Both the position numbers and the translations under genes were made by a program. Positions 25,297-34,368 of a stretch of 64,000 nucleotides of DNA are shown here, piece by piece. This DNA is from Polynucleobacter asymbioticus. Its GTDB lineage: Bacteria > Pseudomonadota > Gammaproteobacteria > Burkholderiales > Burkholderiaceae. The stretch lies in contig NZ_CP061297.1 in NCBI RefSeq assembly GCF_018687575.1, positions 1,556,821 through 1,620,820 on the forward strand. The letters run 5' to 3'. The first letter of the stretch is position 1, and each line of letters begins with the position of its first letter. The notes beneath the pieces are model-generated. The model worked only from the letters and a program-made list of their open reading frames with translations. It was not told where the DNA came from and searched no databases.

Positions 25297-26383
25297 AGAT
25301 ATCTCCGTCATATAGAACGGCAGACTGGCCTGGGGTCACTGCCCACTGAGCCTCTGGAAAAGCCAGTTCAAAGCTCAAAGGTCCTTCTACTCTAGTAGTA
25401 AGTGAGCATGCTGAGTCGGCCTGGCGATAACGGGTTTTTGCTGAATACTGCCCAGGTGTAGGCGCCACTCCATCTACCCAGCTAGCATCTATTGCAGAGA
25501 GTTGCTTAGCCAACAGCCATGGATGTTCGTGACCTTGCGCTACATATAGCGTGTTGTTGGCCACATCTTTACGCGCCACATACCAAGCATCGCCATTGCC
25601 ATCTTGACTGCCGCCTAGACCAATGCCCTTGCGCTGCCCTAAGGTAAAGAAGGCTAGCCCCATATGCTCTCCTACCGTTTTACCTTCTGGAGTTTTAATC
25701 GGCCCTGGGGTGCGCGGCAAATAGCGGTTTAAGAACTCCCGGAAAGGGCGCTCACCAATAAAGCAAATACCAGTGGAATCTTTTTTGCGCGCATTGTGCA
25801 AACCAATTTGCTCGGCAATCTTACGCACTTCTGTCTTTGGAATCTCCCCAAGTGGGAAGAGCACATTTGCTAATTGAGTTTGAGTTAAGCGGTGTAAGAA
25901 GTAGCTTTGGTCTTTACTAGCATCCAGCGCTTTCAATAACTGTACCCGGCCACCCTGATGTCGAACCCGCGCATAGTGGCCAGTGGCAATAGCATCTGCA
26001 CCCAAACTCATGGCGTGATCTAAAAAAGCTTTGAACTTAATTTCTGCATTACAGAGCACGTCGGGGTTGGGGGTTCGCCCTGCAGCGTATTCCCGCAAAA
26101 ACTCCGCAAATACCCGTTCGCGATACTCAGCAGCAAAATTGACCGCTTCGACATCAATTCCAATCAAATCAGCCACAGACACCACATCCAACCAATCCTG
26201 ACGGGCGGAGCAATACTCATCACTGTCATCGTCTTCCCAGTTTTTCATGAAAAGGCCAATCACCTCATAGCCTTGCTGCTTCAGCATCCAGGCCGCAACA
26301 GACGAATCTACCCCTCCAGACATGCCCACAACGACTTTGGATGGTTTTGAGGCGGGTATTGCGGAAGAATTGAGCGGGATCAT
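25268..26383 (-). CDS. mnmA: tRNA-specific 2-thiouridylase MnmA
   Basis: Thiolates U34 of tRNAs for Lys, Glu and Gln. The PP-loop [13 protein letters not shown] is near the N terminus. The two catalytic cysteines are visible in [10 protein letters not shown] and [11 protein letters not shown] start at 26383 ([12 protein letters not shown]) gives 371 residues, close to the family norm. An in-frame ATG at 26422 adds 13 residues and has an AAGG 8 bases before it, so the longer form of 384 cannot be excluded. It is convergent with the GST gene and divergent from pntAA. Confidence 0.94.
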   Translation of the reverse strand: MIPLNSSAIPASKPSKVVVGMSGGVDSSVAAWMLKQQGYEVIGLFMKNWEDDDSDEYCSARQDWLDVVSVADLIGIDVEAVNFAAEYRERVFAEFLREYAAGRTPNPDVLCNAEIKFKAFLDHAMSLGADAIATGHYARVRHQGGRVQLLKALDASKDQSYFLHRLTQTQLANVLFPLGEIPKTEVRKIAEQIGLHNARKKDSTGICFIGERPFREFLNRYLPRTPGPIKTPEGKTVGEHMGLAFFTLGQRKGIGLGGSQDGNGDAWYVARKDVANNTLYVAQGHEHPWLLAKQLSAIDASWVDGVAPTPGQYSAKTRYRQADSACSLTTRVEGPLSFELAFPEAQWAVTPGQSAVLYDGDICLGGGIISA

Positions 26384-26482
26384 CAAAAAATGCGAGAATT
26401 CAATATAAGCTGAAAACCCCATTGTAGAAGCCTTAACTCAAGTTAGCCTCAAGAGCTGTAATGAGATGGCATAAAACATCAG

Positions 26483-26518
26483 GGTATGCATATATATGTG
26501 TATTCGCGTATATATACC
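26483..26518. promoter_or_regulatory. AT-rich imperfect inverted repeat upstream of pntAA
   Basis: GGTAT (26483-26487) and ATACC (26514-26518) bracket alternating TA tracts that can pair imperfectly. It lies 42 bases before the pntAA start, in the mnmA/pntAA divergent gap. It could be an operator, an easily melted promoter element or a leader hairpin; nothing identifies the factor. Confidence 0.3.
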
Positions 26519-26559
26519 TAAAATAGATTATTTGAATCATTAGCATTTGGAGACATGCC

Positions 26560-27690
26560 ATGCGCATAGGAGTACCGCTGGAAATCAGACCTGGGGAAAC
26601 TCGGGTTGCCGCCACACCGGAAACCGTTAAGAAGCTGATTGGCCAAGGCCATACAGTTGTTATTCAAAAGGATGCAGGTGTTACCGCCAGCCAACCAGAC
26701 TCTGCGTACGAAGCAGTTGGGGCGACTATTGGTAGCGCAGCAGATGCCTTTGGAGCGGAGATCGTTCTGAAAGTGCGTGCGCCCGAAGCAGCAGAGCTAA
26801 AGCAAATTAAAGCAGGCAGCGTGCTACTTGGCATGCTCGATCCATTTGATAACGACAATATTGCTGCGATGGCTGCACAAGGTGTGACTGCATTCTCTCT
26901 AGAGGCCGCCCCACGAACCACTCGCGCCCAAAGCATGGACGTTTTATCTTCACAAGCGAATATTGCAGGTTACAAAGCAGTGATGGTCGCTGCCAATGAG
27001 TATCAGCGTTTCATGCCGATGTTGATGACTGCAGCAGGAACCGTTAAAGCAGCTCGCGTACTGATCTTGGGTGCCGGTGTCGCTGGTCTCCAAGCGATTG
27101 CAACTGCAAAGCGTTTAGGCGCTGTTATCGAGGCATCTGATGTACGCCCTGCCGCTAAAGAGCAAATTGAATCTCTTGGCGCTAAGTTTGTCGACGTTCC
27201 TTATGAGACGGATGAAGAACGTGAAATCGCTCAAGGTGTTGGTGGCTATGCGCGTCCAATGCCAGAAGCTTGGATGAAGCGTCAAGCAGCTCTGGTTGCT
27301 GAACGTGCTCAACAAGCTGACATCGTTATTACTACCGCTTTGATTCCAGGTCGTAAGCCACCAGTCTTATTGCACAGCGATACCGTTGCCAATATGAAAG
27401 CGGGCTCTATCGTGATTGACTTAGCAGCTGGTCGCGGTGACAACGGTTCAGGCAACTGCCCTTTGACAGAGGCTGACAAGATCGTCGTAAAAAATGGTGT
27501 GAAGATTATTGGCTACACCAATCTAGCTAGCATGGTAGCTGCAGATGCTTCCGCTCTGTATGCGCGTAACTTGCTTGACTTCATGAAGCTCATCGTTGAC
27601 GCAGAAGCGAAGTTAGTTATCCCAACGGATGACGATATCGTTAGCGCCTGTCTCATGTGTCGTGACGGCCAAGCCGTCCGTAAAAACTAA
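26560..27690 (+). CDS. pntAA: NAD(P) transhydrogenase subunit alpha part 1 (soluble NAD(H)-binding domain I)
   Basis: The peripheral dI component of proton-translocating transhydrogenase, which transfers hydride between NAD(H) and NADP(H). It begins MRIGVPLEIRPGETRVAATP, the alanine dehydrogenase/PNT N-terminal signature, and has the NAD-binding GAGVAGLQAI near residue 170 and a GYTNLASM segment near 320. At 376 residues it ends where the transmembrane part would start in E. coli PntA. The gene split is the normal arrangement in many alpha- and betaproteobacteria, not a frameshift. The ribosome site is TTGGAG. It heads a three-gene operon. Confidence 0.94.
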   Translation: MRIGVPLEIRPGETRVAATPETVKKLIGQGHTVVIQKDAGVTASQPDSAYEAVGATIGSAADAFGAEIVLKVRAPEAAELKQIKAGSVLLGMLDPFDNDNIAAMAAQGVTAFSLEAAPRTTRAQSMDVLSSQANIAGYKAVMVAANEYQRFMPMLMTAAGTVKAARVLILGAGVAGLQAIATAKRLGAVIEASDVRPAAKEQIESLGAKFVDVPYETDEEREIAQGVGGYARPMPEAWMKRQAALVAERAQQADIVITTALIPGRKPPVLLHSDTVANMKAGSIVIDLAAGRGDNGSGNCPLTEADKIVVKNGVKIIGYTNLASMVAADASALYARNLLDFMKLIVDAEAKLVIPTDDDIVSACLMCRDGQAVRKN

Positions 27691-27714
27691 TAGAACCCAT
27701 TCGAAGGAAACATC

Positions 27715-28053
27715 ATGGATCTCGCTGCTTTTCAAAGCATCCTCACAGTCCAAAACATCACCGTGTTTGTATTGGCCATTTTTGTTGGCTATCACGTAGT
27801 TTGGAACGTTACCCCTGCACTCCACACTCCACTCATGGCGGTTACCAACGCTATTTCTGGAATCATTATTGTTGGCGCCTTACTTCAAACTGAAGTGATT
27901 GGTGGCGATGAAATCACCCTCACCAGCATCATTGGTGCAGTGGCAGTCTTCTTAGCCTCAATCAATATTTTTGGTGGCTTTATGGTCACCCGTCGCATGC
28001 TTGAAATGTTCAAGAAAAAGGCCCCTAAGGCTGATGCGGCTGGAACTAAATAA
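27715..28053 (+). CDS. pntAB: NAD(P) transhydrogenase subunit alpha part 2 (membrane domain)
   Basis: A small membrane subunit of 112 residues with three hydrophobic helices (about 17-36, 43-61 and 69-90). It ends in a Lys-rich cytosolic tail. It corresponds to the C-terminal membrane portion of E. coli PntA and forms part of domain II, the proton channel. It lies 24 bases after pntAA with an AAGGAAA ribosome site, and pntB follows 32 bases later. Confidence 0.93.
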   Translation: MDLAAFQSILTVQNITVFVLAIFVGYHVVWNVTPALHTPLMAVTNAISGIIIVGALLQTEVIGGDEITLTSIIGAVAVFLASINIFGGFMVTRRMLEMFKKKAPKADAAGTK

Positions 28054-28085
28054 AACTAGAACAAGATCTTATAGAGACCACAATA

Positions 28086-29453
28086 ATGTCAAACATAACC
28101 GCGATTTCCTATCTCATTTCCTCGGTGCTTTTCATCCTCGCTCTGCGTGGATTGTCTTCGCCAACTACTTCACGCCAAGGTAACACCTTCGGCATGATCG
28201 GCATGCTGCTTGCCGTGATTACTACCTTCATGATTCCCGACTTCAAGCCAGTCTTCTCATTGATAGTTGGTGCAATTGTTGGCGGTGCTGTCATTGGAAT
28301 CATTGCTGCTAAGCGCGTGCAAATGACTAAAATGCCTGAGCTCGTAGCGCTCATGCACTCATTTGTTGGCTTATCAGCTGTATTGATTGCTATCGCAGCG
28401 GTATACAACCCAGCGCATGACCATACTGGCGCTCAAAAGATTGAACTCTTTATTGGCGCATTCATTGGTGCAATCACCTTTACTGCTTCAGTCATTGCCT
28501 TCGGCAAACTTTCCGGTAAAGTGAGCGGCAAGCCAGTGACATTTGCTGGACAGCATTTACTGAACCTCATCCTAGCAATTGGTATGGTTGGTGGTGGCGT
28601 CATGTACTTCATGACCGGTAGCCACGAAGCATTCTTAGTGATGTGTGCAATCGCATTGGTATTGGGTGTGACTTTAATCATCCCAATCGGCGGAGCGGAT
28701 ATGCCAGTTGTTGTATCGATGCTCAACAGCTACTCTGGGTGGGCAGCTGCTGGTATTGGCTTCACCTTAAATAACCCAGTCCTGATCATCGCCGGCGCCT
28801 GCGTAGGCTCTTCTGGCGCAATTCTCTCTTACATCATGTGTAAAGCGATGAACCGCTCCATCTTGGCTGTATTGCTTGGTGGCTTTGGTGCTGAAGCTTC
28901 TGCTAGTGGCGCTGATGATGGCGGTCCAAAGAACTACAAAACTGGCTCCCCAGAAGATGCTGCCTTCCTAATGGAGAATGCGGACACCGTTGTGATCGTT
29001 CCTGGCTACGGCTTAGCAGTTGCGCGCGCTCAGCATGCGCTGAAAGAATTGACCGAGAAGTTAACTCATCACGGCGTCACTGTGAAGTATGCGATTCACC
29101 CAGTTGCCGGTCGTATGCCTGGTCATATGAACGTATTGCTGGCAGAGGCTGAAGTCCCCTACGATCAAGTATTTGAGATGGAAGACATCAACAGTGACTT
29201 TGGTCAGGCTGACGTGGTTCTAGTACTTGGTGCGAACGACGTGGTCAACCCTGCCGCCCGCACACCAGGTAGCCCAATCTTCGGTATGCCAATCCTAGAG
29301 GCATTCAAAGCTAAAACCATTATCGTGAACAAGCGCTCCATGGCTGCCGGTTATGCTGGCCTTGATAACGAACTGTTCTACATGGATAAAACCATGATGG
29401 TCTTCGGTGACGCGAAGAAAGTAGTTGAAGATATGGTGAAGTCTGTCAGTTAA
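28086..29453 (+). CDS. pntB: NAD(P) transhydrogenase subunit beta
   Basis: Contains the remaining membrane helices of domain II (about eight or nine segments up to residue 260) and the soluble NADP(H)-binding domain III. Domain III shows VIVPGYGLAVARAQ near 300, AGRMPGHMNVLLAEA near 340 and the conserved VLGANDVVNPAAR near 378. At 455 residues it is close to E. coli PntB (462). It ends 24 bases before a strong terminator. With pntAA and pntAB the complex is complete, so NADPH can be made at the cost of proton motive force. Confidence 0.95.
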   Translation: MSNITAISYLISSVLFILALRGLSSPTTSRQGNTFGMIGMLLAVITTFMIPDFKPVFSLIVGAIVGGAVIGIIAAKRVQMTKMPELVALMHSFVGLSAVLIAIAAVYNPAHDHTGAQKIELFIGAFIGAITFTASVIAFGKLSGKVSGKPVTFAGQHLLNLILAIGMVGGGVMYFMTGSHEAFLVMCAIALVLGVTLIIPIGGADMPVVVSMLNSYSGWAAAGIGFTLNNPVLIIAGACVGSSGAILSYIMCKAMNRSILAVLLGGFGAEASASGADDGGPKNYKTGSPEDAAFLMENADTVVIVPGYGLAVARAQHALKELTEKLTHHGVTVKYAIHPVAGRMPGHMNVLLAEAEVPYDQVFEMEDINSDFGQADVVLVLGANDVVNPAARTPGSPIFGMPILEAFKAKTIIVNKRSMAAGYAGLDNELFYMDKTMMVFGDAKKVVEDMVKSVS

Positions 29454-29477
29454 GTATTAAATCTTTCCAATAAAAGG

Positions 29478-29497
29478 CCGCCTACGGGCGGTTTTTT
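29478..29497 (+). terminator. Rho-independent terminator of the pnt operon
   Basis: CCGCC (29478-29482) and GGCGG (29487-29491) form a stem with a TACG tetraloop, followed directly by six T residues. Confidence 0.9.
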
Positions 29498-29560
29498 ATT
29501 GCGTTAATATATCTATAGGCGCCTCTAGAGCGCTCAAAATAATATGAATTCGAGACAAAA

Positions 29561-30526
29561 ATGAATATCAAAAAACATCTATTTCTAGTAATGGGTTTGG
29601 CTTGGATTGCATCCGTGCAGGCTCAGAATACTTACCCTAATCGACCAATTCAAATGATCATGCCTCTTCAAGCTGGTAGCGGTGTTGATATTTTGATGCG
29701 CCCAATTGTGCAAAAGATGGGCGAAAACTTAGGTCAAGCCATCACGATTGAAAATCTCCCTGGGGGTGCTGGTTTAATCGGGGCAACTAAAGTAGCCCAA
29801 GCTAATTCGGAAGGTTACATATTGGGCGCCTTTAACGACAGCATCTTGACGATGCTACCCAATCTGCACAAGAAAATTGATTACGACCCCGTCCAAAGTT
29901 TTGTCCCAGTCGCTGAAGTTGCTGCAATTACATTCGTGATGGTAGCCAACCCGTCTTTTCCGGGAAACACAGCTGCAGACTTAGTGCGCATAGCCAAGGA
30001 AAATCCAGGGAAAATTGATTACGCCTCAGGCGGTAATGGCTCTCCTCAGCATATTGGCATGGAAATCTTTCGTCAGTACACCGGAGCGCCATTAGTGCAT
30101 ATTCCCTACCGAGGAGCTGCGGCAGCAGTAACTGATGTCATGGCAGGCCAAGTTCCTGTGATGATTAGCGCTTTATCAGTTGTACTCCCTCACATTCGAT
30201 CGGGGAAGTTAAAGGTATTAGGTATCACGAGTAAATCACGCTCTCCACTACTACCAAATGCGCCAACAGTCAGCGAGAGTGTAAAAGGCTATGAGTTCTC
30301 AACCTGGGGCGCCATCGTTGCACCCAAAGGCGCATCTCCAGCAGTTATTAGCAAACTTAATGATTCGCTGGCATTAGCACTGAAGGATCAGAAGCTACGC
30401 GATCAACTAGTTCAGCAAGGTTTTGAGTTTGTACCTTTGGGTCCAGATCATCTAAAAGAAATGATTGCCCAAGGTCTGGTAAAGATGAAAAAAGTTATCA
30501 AGGATGGTGGTATACAACCAGACTAA
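29561..30526 (+). CDS. Bug-family (TctC-like) tripartite tricarboxylate transporter substrate-binding protein
   Basis: A periplasmic solute-binding protein. The N terminus is a clear signal peptide with likely cleavage near residues 20-21 (SVQA-QN), followed by the Bug start YPNRPIQMIMP. The ligand-clamp segment YASGGNGSPQHIGME lies near 153 and HIPYRGAAAAV near 183. At 321 residues it is standard. Bug proteins bind carboxylates or related small molecules for TctAB-type carriers, but no tctA/tctB genes are here, so it is an orphan receptor of unknown ligand. It has its own terminator. Confidence 0.9.
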   Translation: MNIKKHLFLVMGLAWIASVQAQNTYPNRPIQMIMPLQAGSGVDILMRPIVQKMGENLGQAITIENLPGGAGLIGATKVAQANSEGYILGAFNDSILTMLPNLHKKIDYDPVQSFVPVAEVAAITFVMVANPSFPGNTAADLVRIAKENPGKIDYASGGNGSPQHIGMEIFRQYTGAPLVHIPYRGAAAAVTDVMAGQVPVMISALSVVLPHIRSGKLKVLGITSKSRSPLLPNAPTVSESVKGYEFSTWGAIVAPKGASPAVISKLNDSLALALKDQKLRDQLVQQGFEFVPLGPDHLKEMIAQGLVKMKKVIKDGGIQPD

Positions 30527-30552
30527 GCACTAACACTCGAAACACTTCAATA

Positions 30553-30584
30553 AAAAACGCCTGGTCTTTTGAACCAGGCGTTTT
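30553..30584. terminator. Bidirectional terminator between the Bug receptor gene and groEL
   Basis: AACGCCTGGT (30556-30565) pairs with ACCAGGCGTT (30573-30582) around a 7-base loop, with an A run before it and a T run after it. It serves both convergent genes. Confidence 0.88.
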
Positions 30585-30622
30585 AGTTTCTACAGCTAGA
30601 TAGCTGAGGAAATTTACGGCAA

Positions 30623-32290
<1,668 letters not shown>

Positions 32291-32301
32291 TTAGGTACCG
32301 A

Positions 32302-32592
32302 TTACTTCTGTACAACAGCCATGATGTCTTCTTCGCGCATTACGAGAAGCTCATCGCTGCCGACCTTAACTGTTTGACCTGCATATTTGCCAAATAACAC
32401 GCGATCGCCAACCTTGACGTCTGGTGCATTCAACTTGCCGCTGTCATCACGCTTGCCTGGGCCAACTGCCAATACTTCGCCTTGATCAGGCTTTTCAGCA
32501 GCAGCGTCCGGAATAATGATTCCAGAGGCGGTTTTTGATTCTTGATCTAAACGTTTAATGATTACGCGATCATGTAAAGGACGCAGATTCAT
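32302..32592 (-). CDS. groS: Co-chaperonin GroES
   Basis: The 10-kDa lid of the GroEL cage, 96 residues. It begins [15 protein letters not shown] and has the mobile-loop region [13 protein letters not shown] near 18-31 and the end [14 protein letters not shown] strong ribosome site (AAGGAGAAGG) precedes the ATG. It is the first gene of the operon, with promoter and CIRCE operator at 32702-32757. Confidence 0.98.
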   Translation of the reverse strand: MNLRPLHDRVIIKRLDQESKTASGIIIPDAAAEKPDQGEVLAVGPGKRDDSGKLNAPDVKVGDRVLFGKYAGQTVKVGSDELLVMREEDIMAVVQK

Positions 32593-32701
32593 TCCTTCTC
32601 CTATGTTAGTAAGTGTTAACTAATTAAAAAACCAATATAAATCAATGTGTTGCAATCTCTTAACACGAAGGCAACAAGCTTTTCAGCTGAATAAGCCTGT
32701 T

Positions 32702-32728
32702 TTAGCACTCGCGTGTAGGGAGTGCTGA
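32702..32728 (-). promoter_or_regulatory. CIRCE operator (HrcA-binding site) of groESL
   Basis: TTAGCACTC, nine bases, GAGTGCTGA: the CIRCE inverted repeat (TTAGCACTC-N9-GAGTGCTAA) with one mismatch in the last arm. It abuts the -10 box of the minus-strand promoter, the normal position for HrcA repression. hrcA is not in this window. Confidence 0.92.
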
Positions 32729-32757
32729 TTATATAGGTCTGAATCTAAAGATTTCAA
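32728..32757 (-). promoter_or_regulatory. groESL promoter
   Basis: Read on the minus strand: TTGAAA (32752-32757), an 18-base spacer and a perfect TATAAT (32728-32733). The -35 sits in CTTGAAA, which also fits the sigma-32 -35 consensus, so heat-shock and vegetative recognition may overlap. The -10 overlaps the edge of CIRCE. Confidence 0.75.
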
Positions 32758-32776
32758 GGGCGTATTCACCTTAAAT

Positions 32777-32834
32777 TTCAAAAGGACTTCCTGCACTTTC
32801 TATAATGAAGGCAGGAAAGTAGGTAGATTCCTAC
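32777..32834 (+). promoter_or_regulatory. Probable promoter and inverted TTCCT/AGGAA repeats before the bvgR/A/S-like operon
   Basis: A perfect TATAAT lies at 32801-32806, with a weak -35 (TTCAAA at 32777-32782, spacer 18). TTCCTGC (32788-32794) and GCAGGAA (32811-32817) form an inverted repeat spanning the -10. A further TTCCT (32828-32832) faces the AGGAA, and GTAGG/CCTAC (32819-32823 and 32830-32834) can form a small hairpin. From memory, BvgA binds heptads like (T/A)TTC(C/T)TA; ATTCCTA at 32827-32833 fits. The assignment to the neighbouring regulator is inference. Confidence 0.45.
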
Positions 32835-32910
32835 ATATAAATAAGCCTTAAGCCCTTACCGCTCCAATCCGTCCTGCCTAGACTGGCTATTCAATGATTG
32901 GAGAATGCTG

Positions 32911-33738
32911 ATGAGCCCGAAATCCCGGCTGTACACGCTTGTAAAGGCTTGGAAGAACAAACCCTTCCAAGAAGTGCGCGATGCCTGCGGCCAGCCTTGG
33001 CTTGGTCTTAGCGGAGAAGCGCTAGAAGAGCACCAGTCCTGGTCCCAGCGACAAGCGATTAGTAACGAACCCATCTTTAATAGCCAAGGAAGCAAGCTGA
33101 CGAGCTCTTTATTTAGACCATTACTGACTGCCAACGACAAACAGCTCCTCAGATTATTCATGGAGGGCCTGGATACGATTACCTATTGGTATCGCAGCGG
33201 TCGCTTTATTCCTGGCATCTTGCCCATACCAGCGAAAAACCTCACTTCCAGTGACTTCATTGATGCTTTGAGCGACCTGATCTTGAATTCTCGACTACCC
33301 GTTGGTCTAGTAAGCCTGGGAGTACACAAACTTGAGGATGCCGACTCCATGGATTCCTGCATGGAAGGTCTATTGCGCATGCGCCGCCTTGGCGTCTTAA
33401 TCCATGCCCTCGATTTTTGTGGGGCCAACTCACAGATTCAATGGATTAAACACATGGAACCGGAGGGCATTCATATCGAGATGGGGCAATTCCGTACCGA
33501 AGGCTTGCCAAATGAAATGATTTCTCTTGGCCAGCAATTCCATTCCCAAATCTATGCCAGGAACATTACCTTGGTTAAGGATTTAGAAAATGCCATGGCG
33601 ATGGGAGTACACCACTGCTATGGCGGACTGATGATGCCACCCTTAAGTCGTCATCAAATGCTACACGCGAGCGATAGCCGCATCGCCAAAGCCATTTTTT
33701 CGCTGCACCCTCATAAAAACCTAAATGGAGACAAGTAA
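32911..33738 (+). CDS. Degenerate EAL-domain protein, BvgR-like
   Basis: A 275-residue protein whose latter two thirds follow the EAL fold pattern but without the catalytic residues. The usual EALLR motif is replaced around residue 65 (TSSLFRP after NEPIFN), the DDFGTG loop reads LDFCGA at 167-172, and the metal- and substrate-binding Lys/Glu positions are also changed (IHIEMGQF; SQIYARNIT). It is therefore unlikely to hydrolyse cyclic di-GMP and may act by binding a partner or nucleotide. The ATG at 32911 is preferred over 32905 because GGAG lies 7 bases before it. Its stop overlaps the response regulator start by one base. Bordetella BvgR is also an EAL-type protein beside bvgAS, which is why I suggest that relation. 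Homology over this distance is not proven. Confidence 0.75.
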   Translation: MSPKSRLYTLVKAWKNKPFQEVRDACGQPWLGLSGEALEEHQSWSQRQAISNEPIFNSQGSKLTSSLFRPLLTANDKQLLRLFMEGLDTITYWYRSGRFIPGILPIPAKNLTSSDFIDALSDLILNSRLPVGLVSLGVHKLEDADSMDSCMEGLLRMRRLGVLIHALDFCGANSQIQWIKHMEPEGIHIEMGQFRTEGLPNEMISLGQQFHSQIYARNITLVKDLENAMAMGVHHCYGGLMMPPLSRHQMLHASDSRIAKAIFSLHPHKNLNGDK

Positions 33739-34361
33739 TGAGAAAACGCGTGATGTTGGTAGATGACCATCCAGCTATGCTGATGGCATTAAAAAGTATG
33801 TTGCAGGATCAATTGCTTTTTGAGATAGCAGGACAGGCGCAGCATGGAGAGGAGTGTCTACGCTCAATCAAAGAAGTAAATCCCAATATGGTGATATTGG
33901 ATTTAGACATGCCCAAAACTGATGGCTTTGATGTAATCCGTCGGATTGGATTGATGCATCCAGAGGTTCGCATTCTGGTGCTATCTAGCCTAGATGAAGC
34001 AGTCTATGGTGGCAGGGTGCGATCCCTGGGCGCGCACGGCTTTGTGAATAAAACCGCTGGGGCAGATGTCATTTTGGCTGCATGCGTGGCCATCTCACAG
34101 GGATACACCTTCTTCACTCATGGAAAAAATGGCAATACCTCACTAAGCGATAACGATAAATTGGCGCTGATATCCGATCGCGAGTTGCAAGTCATGAAGT
34201 ATCTCGGCAAAGGCAATACCAATCAGCAGATATCGGACTTATTGCACATTAGCAATAAGACAGTGGCAACCTATAAGACTAGAGTCTTTGACAAACTAGG
34301 CATTAACAATATTGCTGATTTGATCTTGTTCTGCCGCATGAACAACATCATCGAAAGCTAA
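33738..34361 (+). CDS. NarL/FixJ-type response regulator, BvgA/EvgA-like
   Basis: A 207-residue regulator with an N-terminal receiver domain (D9 and D10 acidic pocket, phosphoacceptor D55 in VILDLDMP, K105 in FVNKT) and a C-terminal LuxR-type helix-turn-helix at about 145-205, with LISDRELQVMKYLGKGNTNQ and SNKTVATYKTRVFDKL. The GYTFF segment between domains and the NKTVATYKTR recognition helix are close to BvgA and EvgA. Its ATG overlaps the stop of the EAL-like gene, and GGAG precedes it. The hybrid kinase starts 7 bases after its stop, so this is the expected phosphorelay output. Confidence 0.9.
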   Translation: MRKRVMLVDDHPAMLMALKSMLQDQLLFEIAGQAQHGEECLRSIKEVNPNMVILDLDMPKTDGFDVIRRIGLMHPEVRILVLSSLDEAVYGGRVRSLGAHGFVNKTAGADVILAACVAISQGYTFFTHGKNGNTSLSDNDKLALISDRELQVMKYLGKGNTNQQISDLLHISNKTVATYKTRVFDKLGINNIADLILFCRMNNIIES

Positions 34362-34368
34362 AGCCAGT

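Larger units (their letters stand above)
32593..32910. other. Divergent regulatory region between groES and the bvgR-like gene
   Basis: This 318-base stretch without a gene holds the groES promoter and CIRCE on the minus strand (32702-32757) and a probable promoter with TTCCT/AGGAA repeats for the plus-strand signalling operon (32777-32834). The 110 bases between CIRCE and the groES start form a long 5' leader in which I see no strong fold. Confidence 0.7.

Noticed and set aside
26560..28053. Split of PntA as a frameshift or pseudogene
   Set aside because: Separate pntAA and pntAB with their own ribosome sites is the normal arrangement in this group.
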